A stretch of DNA of 33,121 bases from Leptospira kemamanensis (GCF_004769665.1 NZ_RQGG01000023.1:1-33121); one strand, 5' to 3'; positions 16,999 through 26,803 are shown, counted from the stretch's first letter. The notes: generated by a model not told the origin, from the letters alone. A program made the numbers and translations.

Positions 16999-19113
16999 AT
17001 GAACTTTAAAGATATTTTAAAACAGTCCGATGTCGTGTTAGGTGTAGGAACCTTGATGATCCTAGGGATGTTAATTGTTCCACTTCCAGGATTTGTATTG
17101 GATGTCTTGATTGTTGTGAGCATCGGGCTTGGACTCCTCATTCTCATGACAGCTTTATCGGTGACAGAACCGAGTGAGTTTTCGATTTTCCCAAGTTTAC
17201 TTTTGATCACAACACTCTTTCGGTTAGCTCTGAACGTATCGACAACAAGACAAATCCTTTCCAAAGGACCTGCGATGAATTCGAGTGTGATCGAAGCATT
17301 TGGAACCTTTGTGGTGGGTGGAGAGTCTGGACTTGGAAAGTATGTTGTGGGGCTTATTATCTTTATTATCCTCACCATTGTACAGGTGTTAGTAATCACA
17401 AAAGGTGCAACTCGGATCTCGGAAGTGGCAGCAAGGTTTACACTCGATGGATTGCCACAAAAGCAAATGTCCATCGATATGGAACTCAATAGTGGTGCCA
17501 TCACAGAAGCAGAAGCCAAAGTTAAACGTAAAAAAGTCCAACGAGAAGTAGATTTTTATGGGGCCATGGATGGAGCTTCCAAATTCGTACAAGGGGATGT
17601 GAGAGCAGGGCTTATCATTACTGCTATTAACTTGATCGGTGGGATTCTCATTGGTTCTACAATTCGTGGGGAATCTTTCCTCGCATCGATTGAAACTTAT
17701 GGTAAGTTTACGATTGGAGATGGACTTGTTTCCCAGATCCCAGGTCTACTTTCCACAACCGCAACTGGTATCATTGTCACAAGATCTAGTTCCGAAAAAA
17801 AACTAACCGTAGAGATAAAAGACCAACTTTTTGGAAATGCAAAAACCTTGTATGTAGTGGCGGGTGCACTTGGACTTGCAAGTCTCATCCCTGGCCTTCC
17901 GTTTTTCTCCCTTCTCTTTTTAGCGAGTGCGATTGGATACTTGGGGTATTCCATCGAACAAGTGGCGAAAGAAGAAATCAAAAAAATCGAAACGGTTTCC
18001 CAAGAAAAAGTCCAAGAGAAAAAACCAGAAAACTATATCAAAGAAATTTCTGTGGAAGCCATACAGGTAGAACTTGGACGCGATTTACTGCCGTTAGTGG
18101 ACGCATCTTCTGGTGGCCATTTACTCGAACAAATTGCCAATACGCGTAAAAAATTTGCGATTGATTTTGGTCTTGTGATCCCTGCCATTCGGATCATTGA
18201 CAATTTAGAAATCCCTCACGACAATTATAGTATTCGTATCAATGGAGTGGTTGTTGGCCAATCAGCAGTGAGAGCAGATAGACTGATGGCAATGAACAAT
18301 ACTTCTCGTAACTTAGAACCGATTGTGGGGGAACCTTTCACTGAACCTGCGTTTGGTTTAAAAGCAACTTGGATTGATCCAAATGACAAAATAGAAGTGG
18401 AAAACAAAGGGTATTCGGTGGTGGATCCTTCCACTGTCATCATCACACATTTAAAAGAACTCATTTCTAATTATGCATCGCAGCTTCTCGGAAGAGAAGA
18501 GGTGAAAGCTCTTCTTGAACATCTCCGCCAAACACATCCGACCCTTGTGGGAGAATTGGATTATGACAAACAAGGAAGGCTTGGGATCATCCAACAGACT
18601 TTACAAAATCTATTAGCAGAGGGGCTTTCCATTAAGAACCTTCCGAAAATTATGGATGCGATTGCAAACCATCTGCCACGCACAAACAATCCGTTTGATT
18701 TGGCAGAACATGTAAGGCAAGCTCTCTCTCGCCAAATCATCAATGATTTCCTTTCTCCAGATGGGAAGTTACATGTGGTCACCATTGATCCAAGGATCAT
18801 TGATCGTATGAATAAAAGTATCACACTGGATGAAACCGATGGTAGTAAACTCATCATCCTTCCTCATGATGTTCGCGTGAGAATATTAGAATCGGTTTAT
18901 AATGAATTACAAAAGGCTTTGGACGATAACAGATTCCTTATCTTTGTGGTTTCTAGGTACTTAAGACAAGCCTTTGCATTCTTTTTGACAAAGGAACTAC
19001 CCCCAAGGAACTTTGCAGTAATTGCTTCTGAAGAAATCCATAGAGGGGTTCCGACAGAAATTGCCTCGGTTCTAAGCCTTCCATCCAGAGAGGAACACCC
19101 ACAAGAAGCATAG
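16999..19113 (+). CDS. flhA: flagellar export protein FlhA
   Basis: A 704-residue core export component, normal FlhA length. The first half has about eight membrane helices with the family blocks [30 protein letters not shown], the conserved loop [20 protein letters not shown] and [20 protein letters not shown]. The C-terminal cytoplasmic domain (about 330-704) has [25 protein letters not shown] and the final acidic tail. FlhA forms the nonameric ring that receives substrates and chaperones. ATG 16999 lies five bases after flhB. The usual neighbour flhF does not follow; dusA does. Confidence 0.97.
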   Translation: MNFKDILKQSDVVLGVGTLMILGMLIVPLPGFVLDVLIVVSIGLGLLILMTALSVTEPSEFSIFPSLLLITTLFRLALNVSTTRQILSKGPAMNSSVIEAFGTFVVGGESGLGKYVVGLIIFIILTIVQVLVITKGATRISEVAARFTLDGLPQKQMSIDMELNSGAITEAEAKVKRKKVQREVDFYGAMDGASKFVQGDVRAGLIITAINLIGGILIGSTIRGESFLASIETYGKFTIGDGLVSQIPGLLSTTATGIIVTRSSSEKKLTVEIKDQLFGNAKTLYVVAGALGLASLIPGLPFFSLLFLASAIGYLGYSIEQVAKEEIKKIETVSQEKVQEKKPENYIKEISVEAIQVELGRDLLPLVDASSGGHLLEQIANTRKKFAIDFGLVIPAIRIIDNLEIPHDNYSIRINGVVVGQSAVRADRLMAMNNTSRNLEPIVGEPFTEPAFGLKATWIDPNDKIEVENKGYSVVDPSTVIITHLKELISNYASQLLGREEVKALLEHLRQTHPTLVGELDYDKQGRLGIIQQTLQNLLAEGLSIKNLPKIMDAIANHLPRTNNPFDLAEHVRQALSRQIINDFLSPDGKLHVVTIDPRIIDRMNKSITLDETDGSKLIILPHDVRVRILESVYNELQKALDDNRFLIFVVSRYLRQAFAFFLTKELPPRNFAVIASEEIHRGVPTEIASVLSLPSREEHPQEA

Positions 19114-19123
19114 GAGAATCTTT

Positions 19124-20095
19124 TTGCCTAGTTCAGTCCCATCGCACCGCATTTCTGTTGCTCCGATGATGGACTGGACGGACCGACATTTCCGCTTTTT
19201 TCTGCGGCTTATCTCCAAACATTCGTTACTCTATACGGAGATGGTGACAACAGGTGCCATCCTCCGTGGAAAAGACATCCATCGACACTTAGATTTTTCA
19301 AAAGAAGAACATCCCATTGCTCTCCAGTTAGGTGGAGATTCACCAGCGGCACTTGCGGAATGTGCCAAAATTGGAGAAGAGTATGGATATGACGAAATCA
19401 ATTTGAATGTGGGTTGCCCCTCCGACAGAGTCCAAAGTGGGAGTTTTGGGGCTTGCCTCATGAAAGAACCAAACCTAGTGGCGGAAATGGTTTCCGCTTG
19501 TAAGGGGAAGGTCAAAATTCCTGTTACCGTCAAACATCGAATTGGTGTGAATGGAAAGGAAAGTTACGAAGACCTACACCATTTTGTTTCTAAAATCAAA
19601 GAAGCGGGTGTGGACCATTGTATCGTTCATGCAAGGATTGCCATCCTCGAAGGACTTTCTCCTAAAGAAAACCGAACGGTTCCTCCTCTGCGATACGAGG
19701 ATGTTTACCAACTGAAACAAGACTTTCCCAATCTTCCCATTACCATCAATGGAGGAATCAAAACCCACGCAGAAATGAGTGACCATCTAACAAAGGTAGA
19801 TGGAGTGATGATTGGGAGAGCTACCTATGACAATCCTTTTTTATTTGCCGATGTGGATTCGCTTTATTTTGGAGCAAAGGAAACTTCCAAAACAAGAGAA
19901 TCTGTTTTGGAAGGAATGATTCCTTATGTAGAATCGGTTCGAAAGAATGGAGGAAAAGTCCACCATGTGCTTCGCCATATCTTAGGTTTGTACCACGGAG
20001 AAAAAGGAGCAAGGGAGTTTCGAAAGTATCTGACAGACAGGATGCATTTGGATACCGCAACTGAGTCCATTTTAGAATCGTATCTTTCGCGTTAA
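19124..20095 (+). CDS. dusA: tRNA-dihydrouridine synthase DusA
   Basis: A 323-residue flavoenzyme that reduces uridines in the tRNA D-loop using FMN and NADPH. Family blocks are [66 protein letters not shown] with the active-site Cys, VKHRIGV and [17 protein letters not shown]. The last block distinguishes DusA from DusB/C. The glycine-rich phosphate site reads ITINGGI and [11 protein letters not shown]. The start is TTG at 19124 with AGGAGA seven bases upstream; no ATG precedes the first conserved block. It lies ten bases after flhA, so it is probably co-transcribed with the flagellar genes although unrelated in function. Confidence 0.93.
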   Translation: MPSSVPSHRISVAPMMDWTDRHFRFFLRLISKHSLLYTEMVTTGAILRGKDIHRHLDFSKEEHPIALQLGGDSPAALAECAKIGEEYGYDEINLNVGCPSDRVQSGSFGACLMKEPNLVAEMVSACKGKVKIPVTVKHRIGVNGKESYEDLHHFVSKIKEAGVDHCIVHARIAILEGLSPKENRTVPPLRYEDVYQLKQDFPNLPITINGGIKTHAEMSDHLTKVDGVMIGRATYDNPFLFADVDSLYFGAKETSKTRESVLEGMIPYVESVRKNGGKVHHVLRHILGLYHGEKGAREFRKYLTDRMHLDTATESILESYLSR

Positions 20096-20511
20096 GGATC
20101 CGTAGGGCTTGGTCCAAAGCGATTCGTCGTTAGACGAAGAGCGAAAGGACGGAAGCGTCAGCGCACCCCGGAGTGAGCCTGGCCCAGTTTCAAACATCAT
20201 AATATGATGAAAATCCAATAGGGAACGCCCCTAAAATGAATTTCGATGGATGGTTGTGGATTTGTGGATCAACTCCTCTATGAATGGATGTGAGTCTGAA
20301 ATTCCTTTTCGAATTCCATAGAGAGTGAGTAGGAATCAAAAAATATTTAGGTAAAGAATAACGTTGATTAGACGGGTTTGGTTTGATTTTGTTCTTAGTT
20401 TTTTGGTTTTGCCCTAAAAATGGCAGGAAAACACACCCAAAATCTATTAAAATCAAATAGGTTGACAGGGCGGTTTCTCTCCCCAGCCTGGTTAAATTGA
20501 GAGGGAATACC
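20096..20511. other. 416-base intergenic region between dusA and the XPB helicase
   Basis: No convincing gene on either strand; the open frames here are shadows. The first part holds the folded element at 20105-20185, then an AT-rich perfect inverted repeat CATCAT-AAT-ATGATG at 20195-20209. The remainder is mixed sequence with TTGACA at 20462-20467 but no correctly spaced -10, and GAGGG before the helicase ATG. Confidence 0.6.
20105..20185. other. compact multi-hairpin element (possible structured RNA or dispersed repeat)
   Basis: About 80 bases, more GC-rich than the surroundings, can fold into three hairpins closed by an outer stem. The outer arms are GGGCTTGG (20105-20112) and CCTGGCCC (20178-20185), pairing in seven of eight positions with one wobble. 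The first hairpin is TTCGTC/GACGAA with loop GTTA (20123-20138). The second is GACG/CGTC with loop GAAG (20148-20159). The third is GCGCAC/GTGAGC with one mismatch and loop CCCGGA (20161-20178). There is no T-run, so it is not a plain terminator, and no tRNA T-arm consensus. Whether it is transcribed cannot be told; it lies just after dusA. Confidence 0.5.
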
Positions 20512-22209
20512 ATGACCAAGCCACTCACCGTACAAAGTGATAAAACAATGCTTCTTGAGGTGGATAACCCAGAATTTGAAGCCTGTCGGGACCTCGTTTC
20601 CAAGTTTGCCGAGCTCGAAAAAAGCCCGGAATACATGCATACCTATCGTATTTCTCCACTTTCTTTGTGGAATGCTGCTTCGATTAAAATGACAGCAGAA
20701 GAGATTATTGAAGGCCTTACTAAATTTGCTCGTTACTCTGTTCCGAAAAACGTGATGAATGAAATCCGAGAACAAATTTCTCGCTACGGAAAAGTAAAAC
20801 TTGTCAAAGAAGAATCGGGAGAGTTGTACATCATCTCTAACGAAAAAGGATTTATCACAGAGATCGCAAACAATCGTGCCGTTCAACCCTTTGTGGATGG
20901 AATGGAAGGTGATAAAATTCGAATCAAAAAAGAATACCGTGGTCACATCAAACAAGCGTTAATCAAAATTGGTTTTCCTGTGGAAGACCTTGCGGGTTAC
21001 GATGAAGGAAATAAATACCCATTTAATTTACGTCCCGTTACCATCAGTGGTATTAAATTTGGAATGCGCGATTACCAAAGAGCTTCTGTAGAAGCTTTCC
21101 ATGCTGGTGGACGGAATGAAGGTGGATCGGGTGTAGTTGTATTACCTTGCGGTGCGGGTAAAACCATCGTGGGTATGGGAGTGATGCAAATTGTCGGAGC
21201 AGAAACTCTGATTCTTGTTACGAACACTTTGTCCATTCGCCAGTGGAGAAATGAAATTTTAGACAAAACGGATATCCCTGAGTCTGACATTGGTGAGTAT
21301 TCGGGTGAGATGAAAGAAATCAAACCGATTACCATTGCAACGTATAACATCTTAACTCATAGAAAGAAAAAAGGTGGGGACTTTACTCACTTTCACATCT
21401 TCAGTGCAAACAACTGGGGACTCATTGTGTATGATGAGGTGCACTTACTTCCAGCTCCTGTTTTCCGTATGACATCAGAACTCCAAGCCAAACGTAGGTT
21501 AGGTTTGACAGCAACTCTGGTTCGAGAAGATGGACTCGAGGAAGATGTATTCTCCCTCATCGGACCGAAAAAATACGATGTACCTTGGAAAGAACTCGAA
21601 GCGAAGTCTTGGATTGCCGAAGCCAATTGTGTGGAAATCCGTGTTCCGATGGAAGATGACCTTCGAATGAAATACTCTGTGGCAGATGACCGTGAAAAGT
21701 TCCGATTGGCATCAGAGAATCCTGAAAAACTTCGTGCGATCAGTTATATTTTGAAGAAACACTCAACTAACAACATTTTGGTGATTGGACAATACATCAA
21801 TCAGTTAGAAGAGATTTCGAATACATTCAAAATCCCTTTGATTACGGGAAAAACTCCTCTTCCGGAAAGACAAGAACTCTACCAAGCGTTCCGTACGGGT
21901 CAAATCAAACAACTTGTGGTATCAAAGGTAGCAAACTTTTCTATCGACTTACCAGATGCGAACATTGCCATTCAGGTTTCAGGAACGTTTGGATCAAGAC
22001 AAGAGGAAGCTCAGCGTTTGGGTCGTATCCTTCGTCCAAAATCCCAAGACAATACGGCGATTTTTTACTCACTCATTTCGCGTGATACCAACGAAGAAAG
22101 GTTTGGTCAAAACAGACAACTCTTCCTCACCGAACAAGGGTATGAATACGAAATCTATACTTTGGATCAGTTCAAAGAAACAGTTCCAGAAGAATCACTC
22201 ACGAAATAG
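20512..22209 (+). CDS. XPB/ERCC3-like superfamily 2 DNA helicase
   Basis: A 565-residue helicase related to eukaryotic XPB and found in a limited set of bacteria. After an N-terminal domain (about 1-180) come the SF2 motifs: Q-like RDYQRASVEAFHAGG, Walker A LPCGAGKT (Gly214-Thr218), Walker B/DExH YDEVH (308-311 is DEVH), RLGLTATLVREDG with the XPB-specific RED triad at 338-340, a long insertion that matches the thumb region, IGQYINQLEEI, ITGKTPLPERQ and the final motif QEEAQRLGRILRPK. ATG 20512 is chosen over the TTG at 20497 because GAGGG precedes it. Expected action is ATP-driven 3'-5' unwinding in repair; its bacterial partner is not seen nearby. aspC follows after eight bases. Confidence 0.92.
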   Translation: MTKPLTVQSDKTMLLEVDNPEFEACRDLVSKFAELEKSPEYMHTYRISPLSLWNAASIKMTAEEIIEGLTKFARYSVPKNVMNEIREQISRYGKVKLVKEESGELYIISNEKGFITEIANNRAVQPFVDGMEGDKIRIKKEYRGHIKQALIKIGFPVEDLAGYDEGNKYPFNLRPVTISGIKFGMRDYQRASVEAFHAGGRNEGGSGVVVLPCGAGKTIVGMGVMQIVGAETLILVTNTLSIRQWRNEILDKTDIPESDIGEYSGEMKEIKPITIATYNILTHRKKKGGDFTHFHIFSANNWGLIVYDEVHLLPAPVFRMTSELQAKRRLGLTATLVREDGLEEDVFSLIGPKKYDVPWKELEAKSWIAEANCVEIRVPMEDDLRMKYSVADDREKFRLASENPEKLRAISYILKKHSTNNILVIGQYINQLEEISNTFKIPLITGKTPLPERQELYQAFRTGQIKQLVVSKVANFSIDLPDANIAIQVSGTFGSRQEEAQRLGRILRPKSQDNTAIFYSLISRDTNEERFGQNRQLFLTEQGYEYEIYTLDQFKETVPEESLTK

Positions 22210-22217
22210 AGGACAAA

Positions 22218-23435
22218 ATGAAACTTGTAGCAAAACGACTCGATGTCGTAGAACCTTCTCCCACTCTCGCGATCACGGCAAAAGCCAATCAATTGAAAGC
22301 GAGTGGACTTGATGTGGTTGGATTTGGAGCAGGGGAACCTGACTTCGATACACCAACTCACATCAAAGAAGCTGCTAAAAAAGCAATGGACCAAGGGAAA
22401 ACGAAATACACTCCCGTGAGTGGAACCGTTTCTCTGAAAGATGCGATTATTAAGAAGTTGGAAACTGAAAACGGATTAAAGTACGAAAAAAATCAAATCA
22501 TTGTAGGAACGGGTGGAAAACAAGTTCTCTATAATTTTTTTATGGCAACTCTCAACTCGGGAGATGAAGTGATCATTCCTGCGCCGTATTGGGTGAGTTA
22601 TGCGGACATTGTTCGATTGGCAGAAGGAATTCCTGTAATTGTTTCCACTGATATTTCCAGTGGATTTAAAATCACGGCAGAACAATTGGAAAAAGCCATC
22701 ACTCCAAAAACAAAAGTGTTTATCTTTAATTCTCCATCCAATCCCACAGGAGCAGCTTACACTCGTTCGGATGTGGAAGCACTTGTGAAGGTTTTGGAAC
22801 CAAAAGACATCATTACTGTTTCCGATGATATCTATGAAAAAATCATTTATGATGGATTGGAATTTGTAAACCCTGCGATGATTTCTCATAAGATGAAAGA
22901 GAAAACCTTTGTCATCAATGGTGTGTCCAAAGCGTATTCGATGACGGGTTGGAGGATTGGATACGGAGCAGGGAATGCGGAGATTGTGAAAAACATGGAT
23001 ACCATGCAAGGCCAATCCACAAGCAATGCTTCTTCCATTTCCCAAGCCGCAGCGGAAGCAGCTCTCTCAGGAGACCAAACACCTGTTGCAGAAATGCTAA
23101 AGGCTTTTGACAAACGTCGTAAACTCATCGTGGGTCTGTTACGTGAGATCCCAGGTGTGGAATGCCGTATGCCAGAAGGGGCTTTTTATGCATTCCCTTA
23201 TATCACAGGTGTGTATGAAATGCCTGGTTTCAAACGACTTCTGGCTGAAAAAAAAGAATCTTCGTATTCAAAACTTTTTTGTGATGTCCTTCTCGACAAA
23301 TACAATGTGGCAGCAGTGCCAGGGATTGCCTTCGGGGATGACAAAGCCATTCGTTTATCTTATGCGTTAGGTGATAAAGACATCGAAAAAGGTGTGGCTC
23401 GCATCAAACAAATGGTTGAGGATCTTCAGAAGTAA
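22218..23435 (+). CDS. PLP-dependent aspartate aminotransferase (class Ib)
   Basis: A 405-residue class I/II aminotransferase. Seen are FGAGEPDFDTPTHIKEAA at the N-terminus, KYTPVSGTVSLKDAI, VGTGGKQVLYNFFMA, the substrate/PLP loop FNSPSNPTGAAYT, SDDIYEKIIYDG, and the Schiff-base lysine Lys238 in SKAYSMTGWRIGYGAG. These mark the Ib aspartate aminotransferase subgroup, exchanging amino groups between aspartate and 2-oxoglutarate; some members also accept prephenate, which cannot be excluded. GAGGA precedes the ATG. It is eight bases downstream of the helicase gene and followed by a long inverted repeat. Confidence 0.93.
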   Translation: MKLVAKRLDVVEPSPTLAITAKANQLKASGLDVVGFGAGEPDFDTPTHIKEAAKKAMDQGKTKYTPVSGTVSLKDAIIKKLETENGLKYEKNQIIVGTGGKQVLYNFFMATLNSGDEVIIPAPYWVSYADIVRLAEGIPVIVSTDISSGFKITAEQLEKAITPKTKVFIFNSPSNPTGAAYTRSDVEALVKVLEPKDIITVSDDIYEKIIYDGLEFVNPAMISHKMKEKTFVINGVSKAYSMTGWRIGYGAGNAEIVKNMDTMQGQSTSNASSISQAAAEAALSGDQTPVAEMLKAFDKRRKLIVGLLREIPGVECRMPEGAFYAFPYITGVYEMPGFKRLLAEKKESSYSKLFCDVLLDKYNVAAVPGIAFGDDKAIRLSYALGDKDIEKGVARIKQMVEDLQK

Positions 23436-23444
23436 GATGAAACC

Positions 23445-23478
23445 TGTCCCTTTACTAAATCTATTTTGTAAAGGGACA
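23445..23478. terminator. 11-bp inverted repeat after aspC, possible terminator or attenuator
   Basis: TGTCCCTTTAC (23445-23455) and GTAAAGGGACA (23468-23478) are exact reverse complements around a 12-base AT-rich loop, ten bases after the aspartate aminotransferase stop. A T-run does not follow, so Rho-independent termination would be weak. The hairpin argues that the next gene starts downstream of it (23527), not at the in-frame ATG at 23437. Confidence 0.5.
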
Positions 23479-23526
23479 ATCGGGCGTAGTTCCAATCGAT
23501 TTCGATTCTTGTCCTTTGGATACGAA

Positions 23527-24579
23527 ATGCGACGTTTTGGTTCTATTCTTTCCTTGGGATTTTTAAAAAAAATCAGCTTTGTTTTGTTAGTCGCTGCACT
23601 CGGTGTAACTACTCTTTTTTCCGCTCCCACATTAAAGGAAAAACCAAAACAGGCCAAGCCATCGGAACTATTCAAACGAGATTTACACTCTGAAATTGTG
23701 ATCCCTGTGATTGGTCTTAATTTACATCTCTTTGCAGACGGGAAAAGTGATGTTTTACGAAAACTGAAATTTGGAGAACCAGTTCAATTTGATAAGGACT
23801 CTCTTGAAAGTCCGAAAGAAGACTGGATTCCTGTAAAACTCGAAGATGGACTCTCTGGATTTATCAAACGTTCTGTGGTGCGTTCTGTTCCAAAGAAACA
23901 ATACTTATCTACATTATTATTTGAAGCAGAAAAAATGATTCTTTCCAAACAAGAAGATTTTCTCGCCAAACAAGAAATTACGGATACAATCTTTGGAATT
24001 TCTTCCACAGGAAAATTTACGGGGGATGAATTTATCTTCCTTAGGGCAAAAGCAGGGTTTTTCTTAAAAAAAACTGTGGATCAAATGAATGAAAAGGGAA
24101 TTAAACCTGACAATGATCCAAACACTTTAGAATTTTTAAAAAGCCACCAAACTAAATTATTATATGATTATTCCTCTGGAAAATACTATGTAGACTCCAA
24201 TTATTTTTGGAAATTATTGGAGTCGTATCCCAAAACAAAACATTCGGATTATGCAGGTTACTTGGCGACAGAAAGTATTCCCATCGTGGATTGCGGAGTT
24301 GAATTACGTTGTCGATTAGAAGAGATACGGAAAGGTAAATTACGATATGTGTATCTTTTCCCGACGGGTAATTATGTGACGCTTTATACAAAAGAGATCG
24401 TAAAATCTTTAAGTTCCATAACAAAAGACCCAGATTCTATTCCTTGTTTCCAACCTGTGAGTGAAGGGATCAAATCAGAAATCAACCAGATGATTCGTTA
24501 TGCTTCAGAAATTGGTCCCAGGGAAAAAAAACAAATTTTACCTCACTTACAAATTCTAAAAACAGAATGTTTTCGCTAA
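23527..24579 (+). CDS. exported protein with SH3-like N-terminal domain
   Basis: A 350-residue protein with a signal peptide (LKKISFVLLVAALGVTTLFSA). Residues about 50-120 look like a bacterial SH3 domain, with LFADGKSDVLRKLKFGEPVQ, a strand WIPVKLEDGLSGFIKRSVV and the usual G-[FY]-[IV] ending. The remaining ~230 residues are helical and charged, with no family recognised; two Cys in VDCGVELRC could form a disulfide. Such domains often bind peptidoglycan, which is inference here. The frame is open from 23371, overlapping the upstream gene, but ATG 23527 gives a clean signal peptide beyond the inverted repeat. Confidence 0.7.
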   Translation: MRRFGSILSLGFLKKISFVLLVAALGVTTLFSAPTLKEKPKQAKPSELFKRDLHSEIVIPVIGLNLHLFADGKSDVLRKLKFGEPVQFDKDSLESPKEDWIPVKLEDGLSGFIKRSVVRSVPKKQYLSTLLFEAEKMILSKQEDFLAKQEITDTIFGISSTGKFTGDEFIFLRAKAGFFLKKTVDQMNEKGIKPDNDPNTLEFLKSHQTKLLYDYSSGKYYVDSNYFWKLLESYPKTKHSDYAGYLATESIPIVDCGVELRCRLEEIRKGKLRYVYLFPTGNYVTLYTKEIVKSLSSITKDPDSIPCFQPVSEGIKSEINQMIRYASEIGPREKKQILPHLQILKTECFR

Positions 24580-24613
24580 CAATAGGCTTTGTTTAAACCA
24601 TAAGGAAGGTTTT

Positions 24614-25408
24614 GTGAAACTTAGTTACAAACTCTATCCATTCCAAAATTCTAATCCAAATCAAAAGTCGATCGGAACCATTATCATCTTACATGGGTTA
24701 TTTGGTTCTTCGAAAAACTGGGTGACCGTTGCCAAATTATTGTCAGAGTTTGGAACGGTGTATGCCCTTGACCAAAGAAACCATGGTGATTCCCCTCACA
24801 GTGAAACACATTCCATTCCCATTATGGCAAGTGATTTGGAAACCTTTCTACACGATTTCAATATTCAAAATCCAATTCTTTTGGGTCATTCGATGGGTGG
24901 GCTTGTTGCCATGTATTTTGATTTAACCCATCCAGGTGTTCTAAAGAAACTTATCGTACAAGACATTGCACCAAGATCTTATCCCTTCGCTTATGACAAA
25001 GAAATACAATCCATGTCCTTTCCTTTGGATGGATTTACTTCTCGCTCTGAGATTGATTTAGAAATGGCAAAGTATGTGCCAGATACCTTTATCCGTCAAT
25101 TTTTACAGATGAGTTTGGAAAGAAAAGAAGTCGGTTTATATCGATGGAAACTCAATGTGGAAGGATTGAATCAAACACGCAGAGTTTTTGAGGATGTATT
25201 TACCGCTGAGAATCCCTCCGAAACAAAAACACTTTTTTTGTTAGGTGGAAGTTCCGAATACATTCGTAATTCTGATTTAGATGTGATGGATCAATTTTTC
25301 AAAAATAACCAGAAGGTGAAATTCGAAGGTGGTGGGCATTATATTCATTTTACACACCAAAAAGAGTTTATGGAAACTCTTGTCAATTGGTTGCAAAGAG
25401 AAACTTAA
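24614..25408 (+). CDS. YbfF-like alpha/beta-hydrolase (esterase)
   Basis: A 264-residue alpha/beta-hydrolase. The oxyanion loop reads ILHGLFGSSKNWV, followed by VYALDQRNHGDSPHS, the nucleophile elbow GHSMGG, LIVQDIAPRSYP and the catalytic His in EGGGHYIHFTHQ. The order and the DxRNHGxS motif match the YbfF/abhydrolase-11 group, esterases of broad short-acyl specificity. The start is GTG at 24614 with AAGGAAGG seven bases before it. No signal peptide, so it is cytoplasmic. It follows the SH3-like gene after 34 bases. Physiological substrate unknown. Confidence 0.87.
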   Translation: MKLSYKLYPFQNSNPNQKSIGTIIILHGLFGSSKNWVTVAKLLSEFGTVYALDQRNHGDSPHSETHSIPIMASDLETFLHDFNIQNPILLGHSMGGLVAMYFDLTHPGVLKKLIVQDIAPRSYPFAYDKEIQSMSFPLDGFTSRSEIDLEMAKYVPDTFIRQFLQMSLERKEVGLYRWKLNVEGLNQTRRVFEDVFTAENPSETKTLFLLGGSSEYIRNSDLDVMDQFFKNNQKVKFEGGGHYIHFTHQKEFMETLVNWLQRET

Positions 25409-25467
25409 TCTGAAACGAACTCAAAGGATTGACGATTGAGATGATTTCTTGAAAATCCAGGTCTCGC

Positions 25468-25496
25468 GAACAGTAGTCTATTTTTGACTACTGTTC
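25468..25496. terminator. 11-bp stem-loop between two convergent genes
   Basis: GAACAGTAGTC (25468-25478) and GACTACTGTTC (25486-25496) form a perfect stem with a seven-base TATTTTT loop. It sits between the convergent hydrolase (ends 25408) and dps (ends 25507), where a two-way terminator is expected. Neither side has a T-run after the stem, so efficiency is uncertain. Confidence 0.6.
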
Positions 25497-25506
25497 AAAA
25501 TTCCCT

Positions 25507-25977
25507 CTACTCTTCGAGTAACGAACGTAACATCCAAGCTGTTTTTTCATGGATATCGAGTCTTTGGGTTAACAAATCAAGAGTGGCTTGGTCGTTTCCT
25601 TTTTCAGCAGGAGCGTAAGCTGCCCGTGCCGTGCGAATTACAGCTTCGTTTCCTTCCACTAAGTTTTTGATCATGTCCTTGGCCTTCGGAACTTCTTTGT
25701 CTTCTGTGATACTAGAATACTTTGCAAATTCCCATCCACCCATTGGTGCAAAGTAACCAAGGGAACGAATTCGTTCCGCAATAGGATCTATGGCATTCCA
25801 AAGTTCGGTATATTGCGTCATAAAAAGCAAATGTAATGTTTGGAACATAGGCCCTGTTACATTCCAGTGGTAACTATGTGTTTTCTGGTACAATGTGTAC
25901 GTATCAGCCAATAGTTTTTTTAATGATTCGGAAATAGCACTTCTTTCTTCTTCCGGAATTCCAATATTGATTTTCAT
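25507..25977 (-). CDS. dps: Dps-family ferritin-like DNA-protection protein
   Basis: A 156-residue Dps protein that forms 12-mers, oxidises and stores iron with peroxide, and shields DNA. The ferroxidase residues are visible in [16 protein letters not shown] (His), [17 protein letters not shown] (Asp/Glu) and the second family block [13 protein letters not shown]. Length is normal. AGGAGATCT precedes the ATG. No basic N-terminal tail is present, so DNA binding may be weak. An oxidative-stress regulator site such as a Per box was looked for upstream and not clearly found. Confidence 0.95.
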   Translation of the reverse strand: MKINIGIPEEERSAISESLKKLLADTYTLYQKTHSYHWNVTGPMFQTLHLLFMTQYTELWNAIDPIAERIRSLGYFAPMGGWEFAKYSSITEDKEVPKAKDMIKNLVEGNEAVIRTARAAYAPAEKGNDQATLDLLTQRLDIHEKTAWMLRSLLEE

Positions 25978-26058
25978 CTAGATCTCCTAATTTTTATTAG
26001 ATTCAATTGATAGTGGTCAAGTTCGTTTATATTTCGATAAATCAAACAATTGGAGTAA

Positions 26059-26676
26059 TTACTTATTGAGTTCACTCACAATCCGATCCACTAAACTTTC
26101 TGCTACAAAGTCATATTGACTGGTCGCAATTAAAATATCTTCTCGGCTCCAAATGAATCCGAGTCCGAGGGAATATTGGAGCAAACGCCCCATTGTCCAA
26201 TCGGCACCTGGTTTTTTTCTCGCATTCACAATCACATGCCCAGATTCGATGTGAACAATTTTTAAAGAAACTGTATCGACTAAATTTGGGATGAGTTTTC
26301 CTTTTTCATCGAATTTTTTAAGAGAGGAGCCTCGGCCAAAAACCAAGGCATCCACACCGAGAACCTTCCCTAGTCTAACAGCTGTTTGCGTATCAATGAT
26401 TCCTGTTTTAGAAAAACTTTGTTCGTTCACAACTTTTGAAAGTTGTTCTCTTTCAATTACCTTAAAAGGTAATGATTTTGCAATTTGTAAGGAAACTGCA
26501 TCGGTGAATTCGTCCCCCCATTTTGCTTCTTCAATGTCAAAGACGAGAACGGCAACTTTAGTAATTCCTAAATTGTTTTTTCCGCCATCTGGAAATTGGA
26601 TGGCAGCATCCATCGTGCGACAATTGCCAAGGGCAAGAGTGAGGAACAAAGAGAAAAACGCTAAATATAGTTTCAT
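26059..26676 (-). CDS. CsgG-like lipoprotein
   Basis: A 205-residue lipoprotein: a signal peptide ending LTLALGNC with the acylated Cys at 19, then a CsgG-type domain. Matching blocks are ITKVAVLVFDIEEAKWGDEF, TDAVSLQIAKSLPFKVIERE, QLSKVVNEQSFSKTGIID and KVLGVDALVFGRGSS, the order found in the curli-secretion protein CsgG and its relatives. The transmembrane hairpin region is short, so it may be a CsgG-fold lipoprotein rather than a secretion pore. No csgA/B/E/F genes are nearby. The frame is open to 26949, but ATG 26676 has AAGGAAATCT before it and gives the lipobox. Confidence 0.85.
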   Translation of the reverse strand: MKLYLAFFSLFLTLALGNCRTMDAAIQFPDGGKNNLGITKVAVLVFDIEEAKWGDEFTDAVSLQIAKSLPFKVIEREQLSKVVNEQSFSKTGIIDTQTAVRLGKVLGVDALVFGRGSSLKKFDEKGKLIPNLVDTVSLKIVHIESGHVIVNARKKPGADWTMGRLLQYSLGLGFIWSREDILIATSQYDFVAESLVDRIVSELNK

Positions 26677-26803
26677 AGATTTCCTTAAAGATGATGGGAA
26701 GGAATGGTAGAGAGCAATTCTTTTTCGAGGCAAATTGGGAGTTTTTCCAAAATTCGCTTTCCTCTTTTTGTTGTTCCTAGATTTTCCTCCTAGGCCCTCA
26801 TCT

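Noticed and set aside
20105..20185. tRNA gene
   Set aside because: The block folds with several arms but lacks the T-loop consensus and an anticodon arm of the right size.
25994..26020. Promoter TTGACC ... TAATAA for dps (minus strand)
   Set aside because: The spacer is only 15 bases and no oxidative-stress operator could be read.
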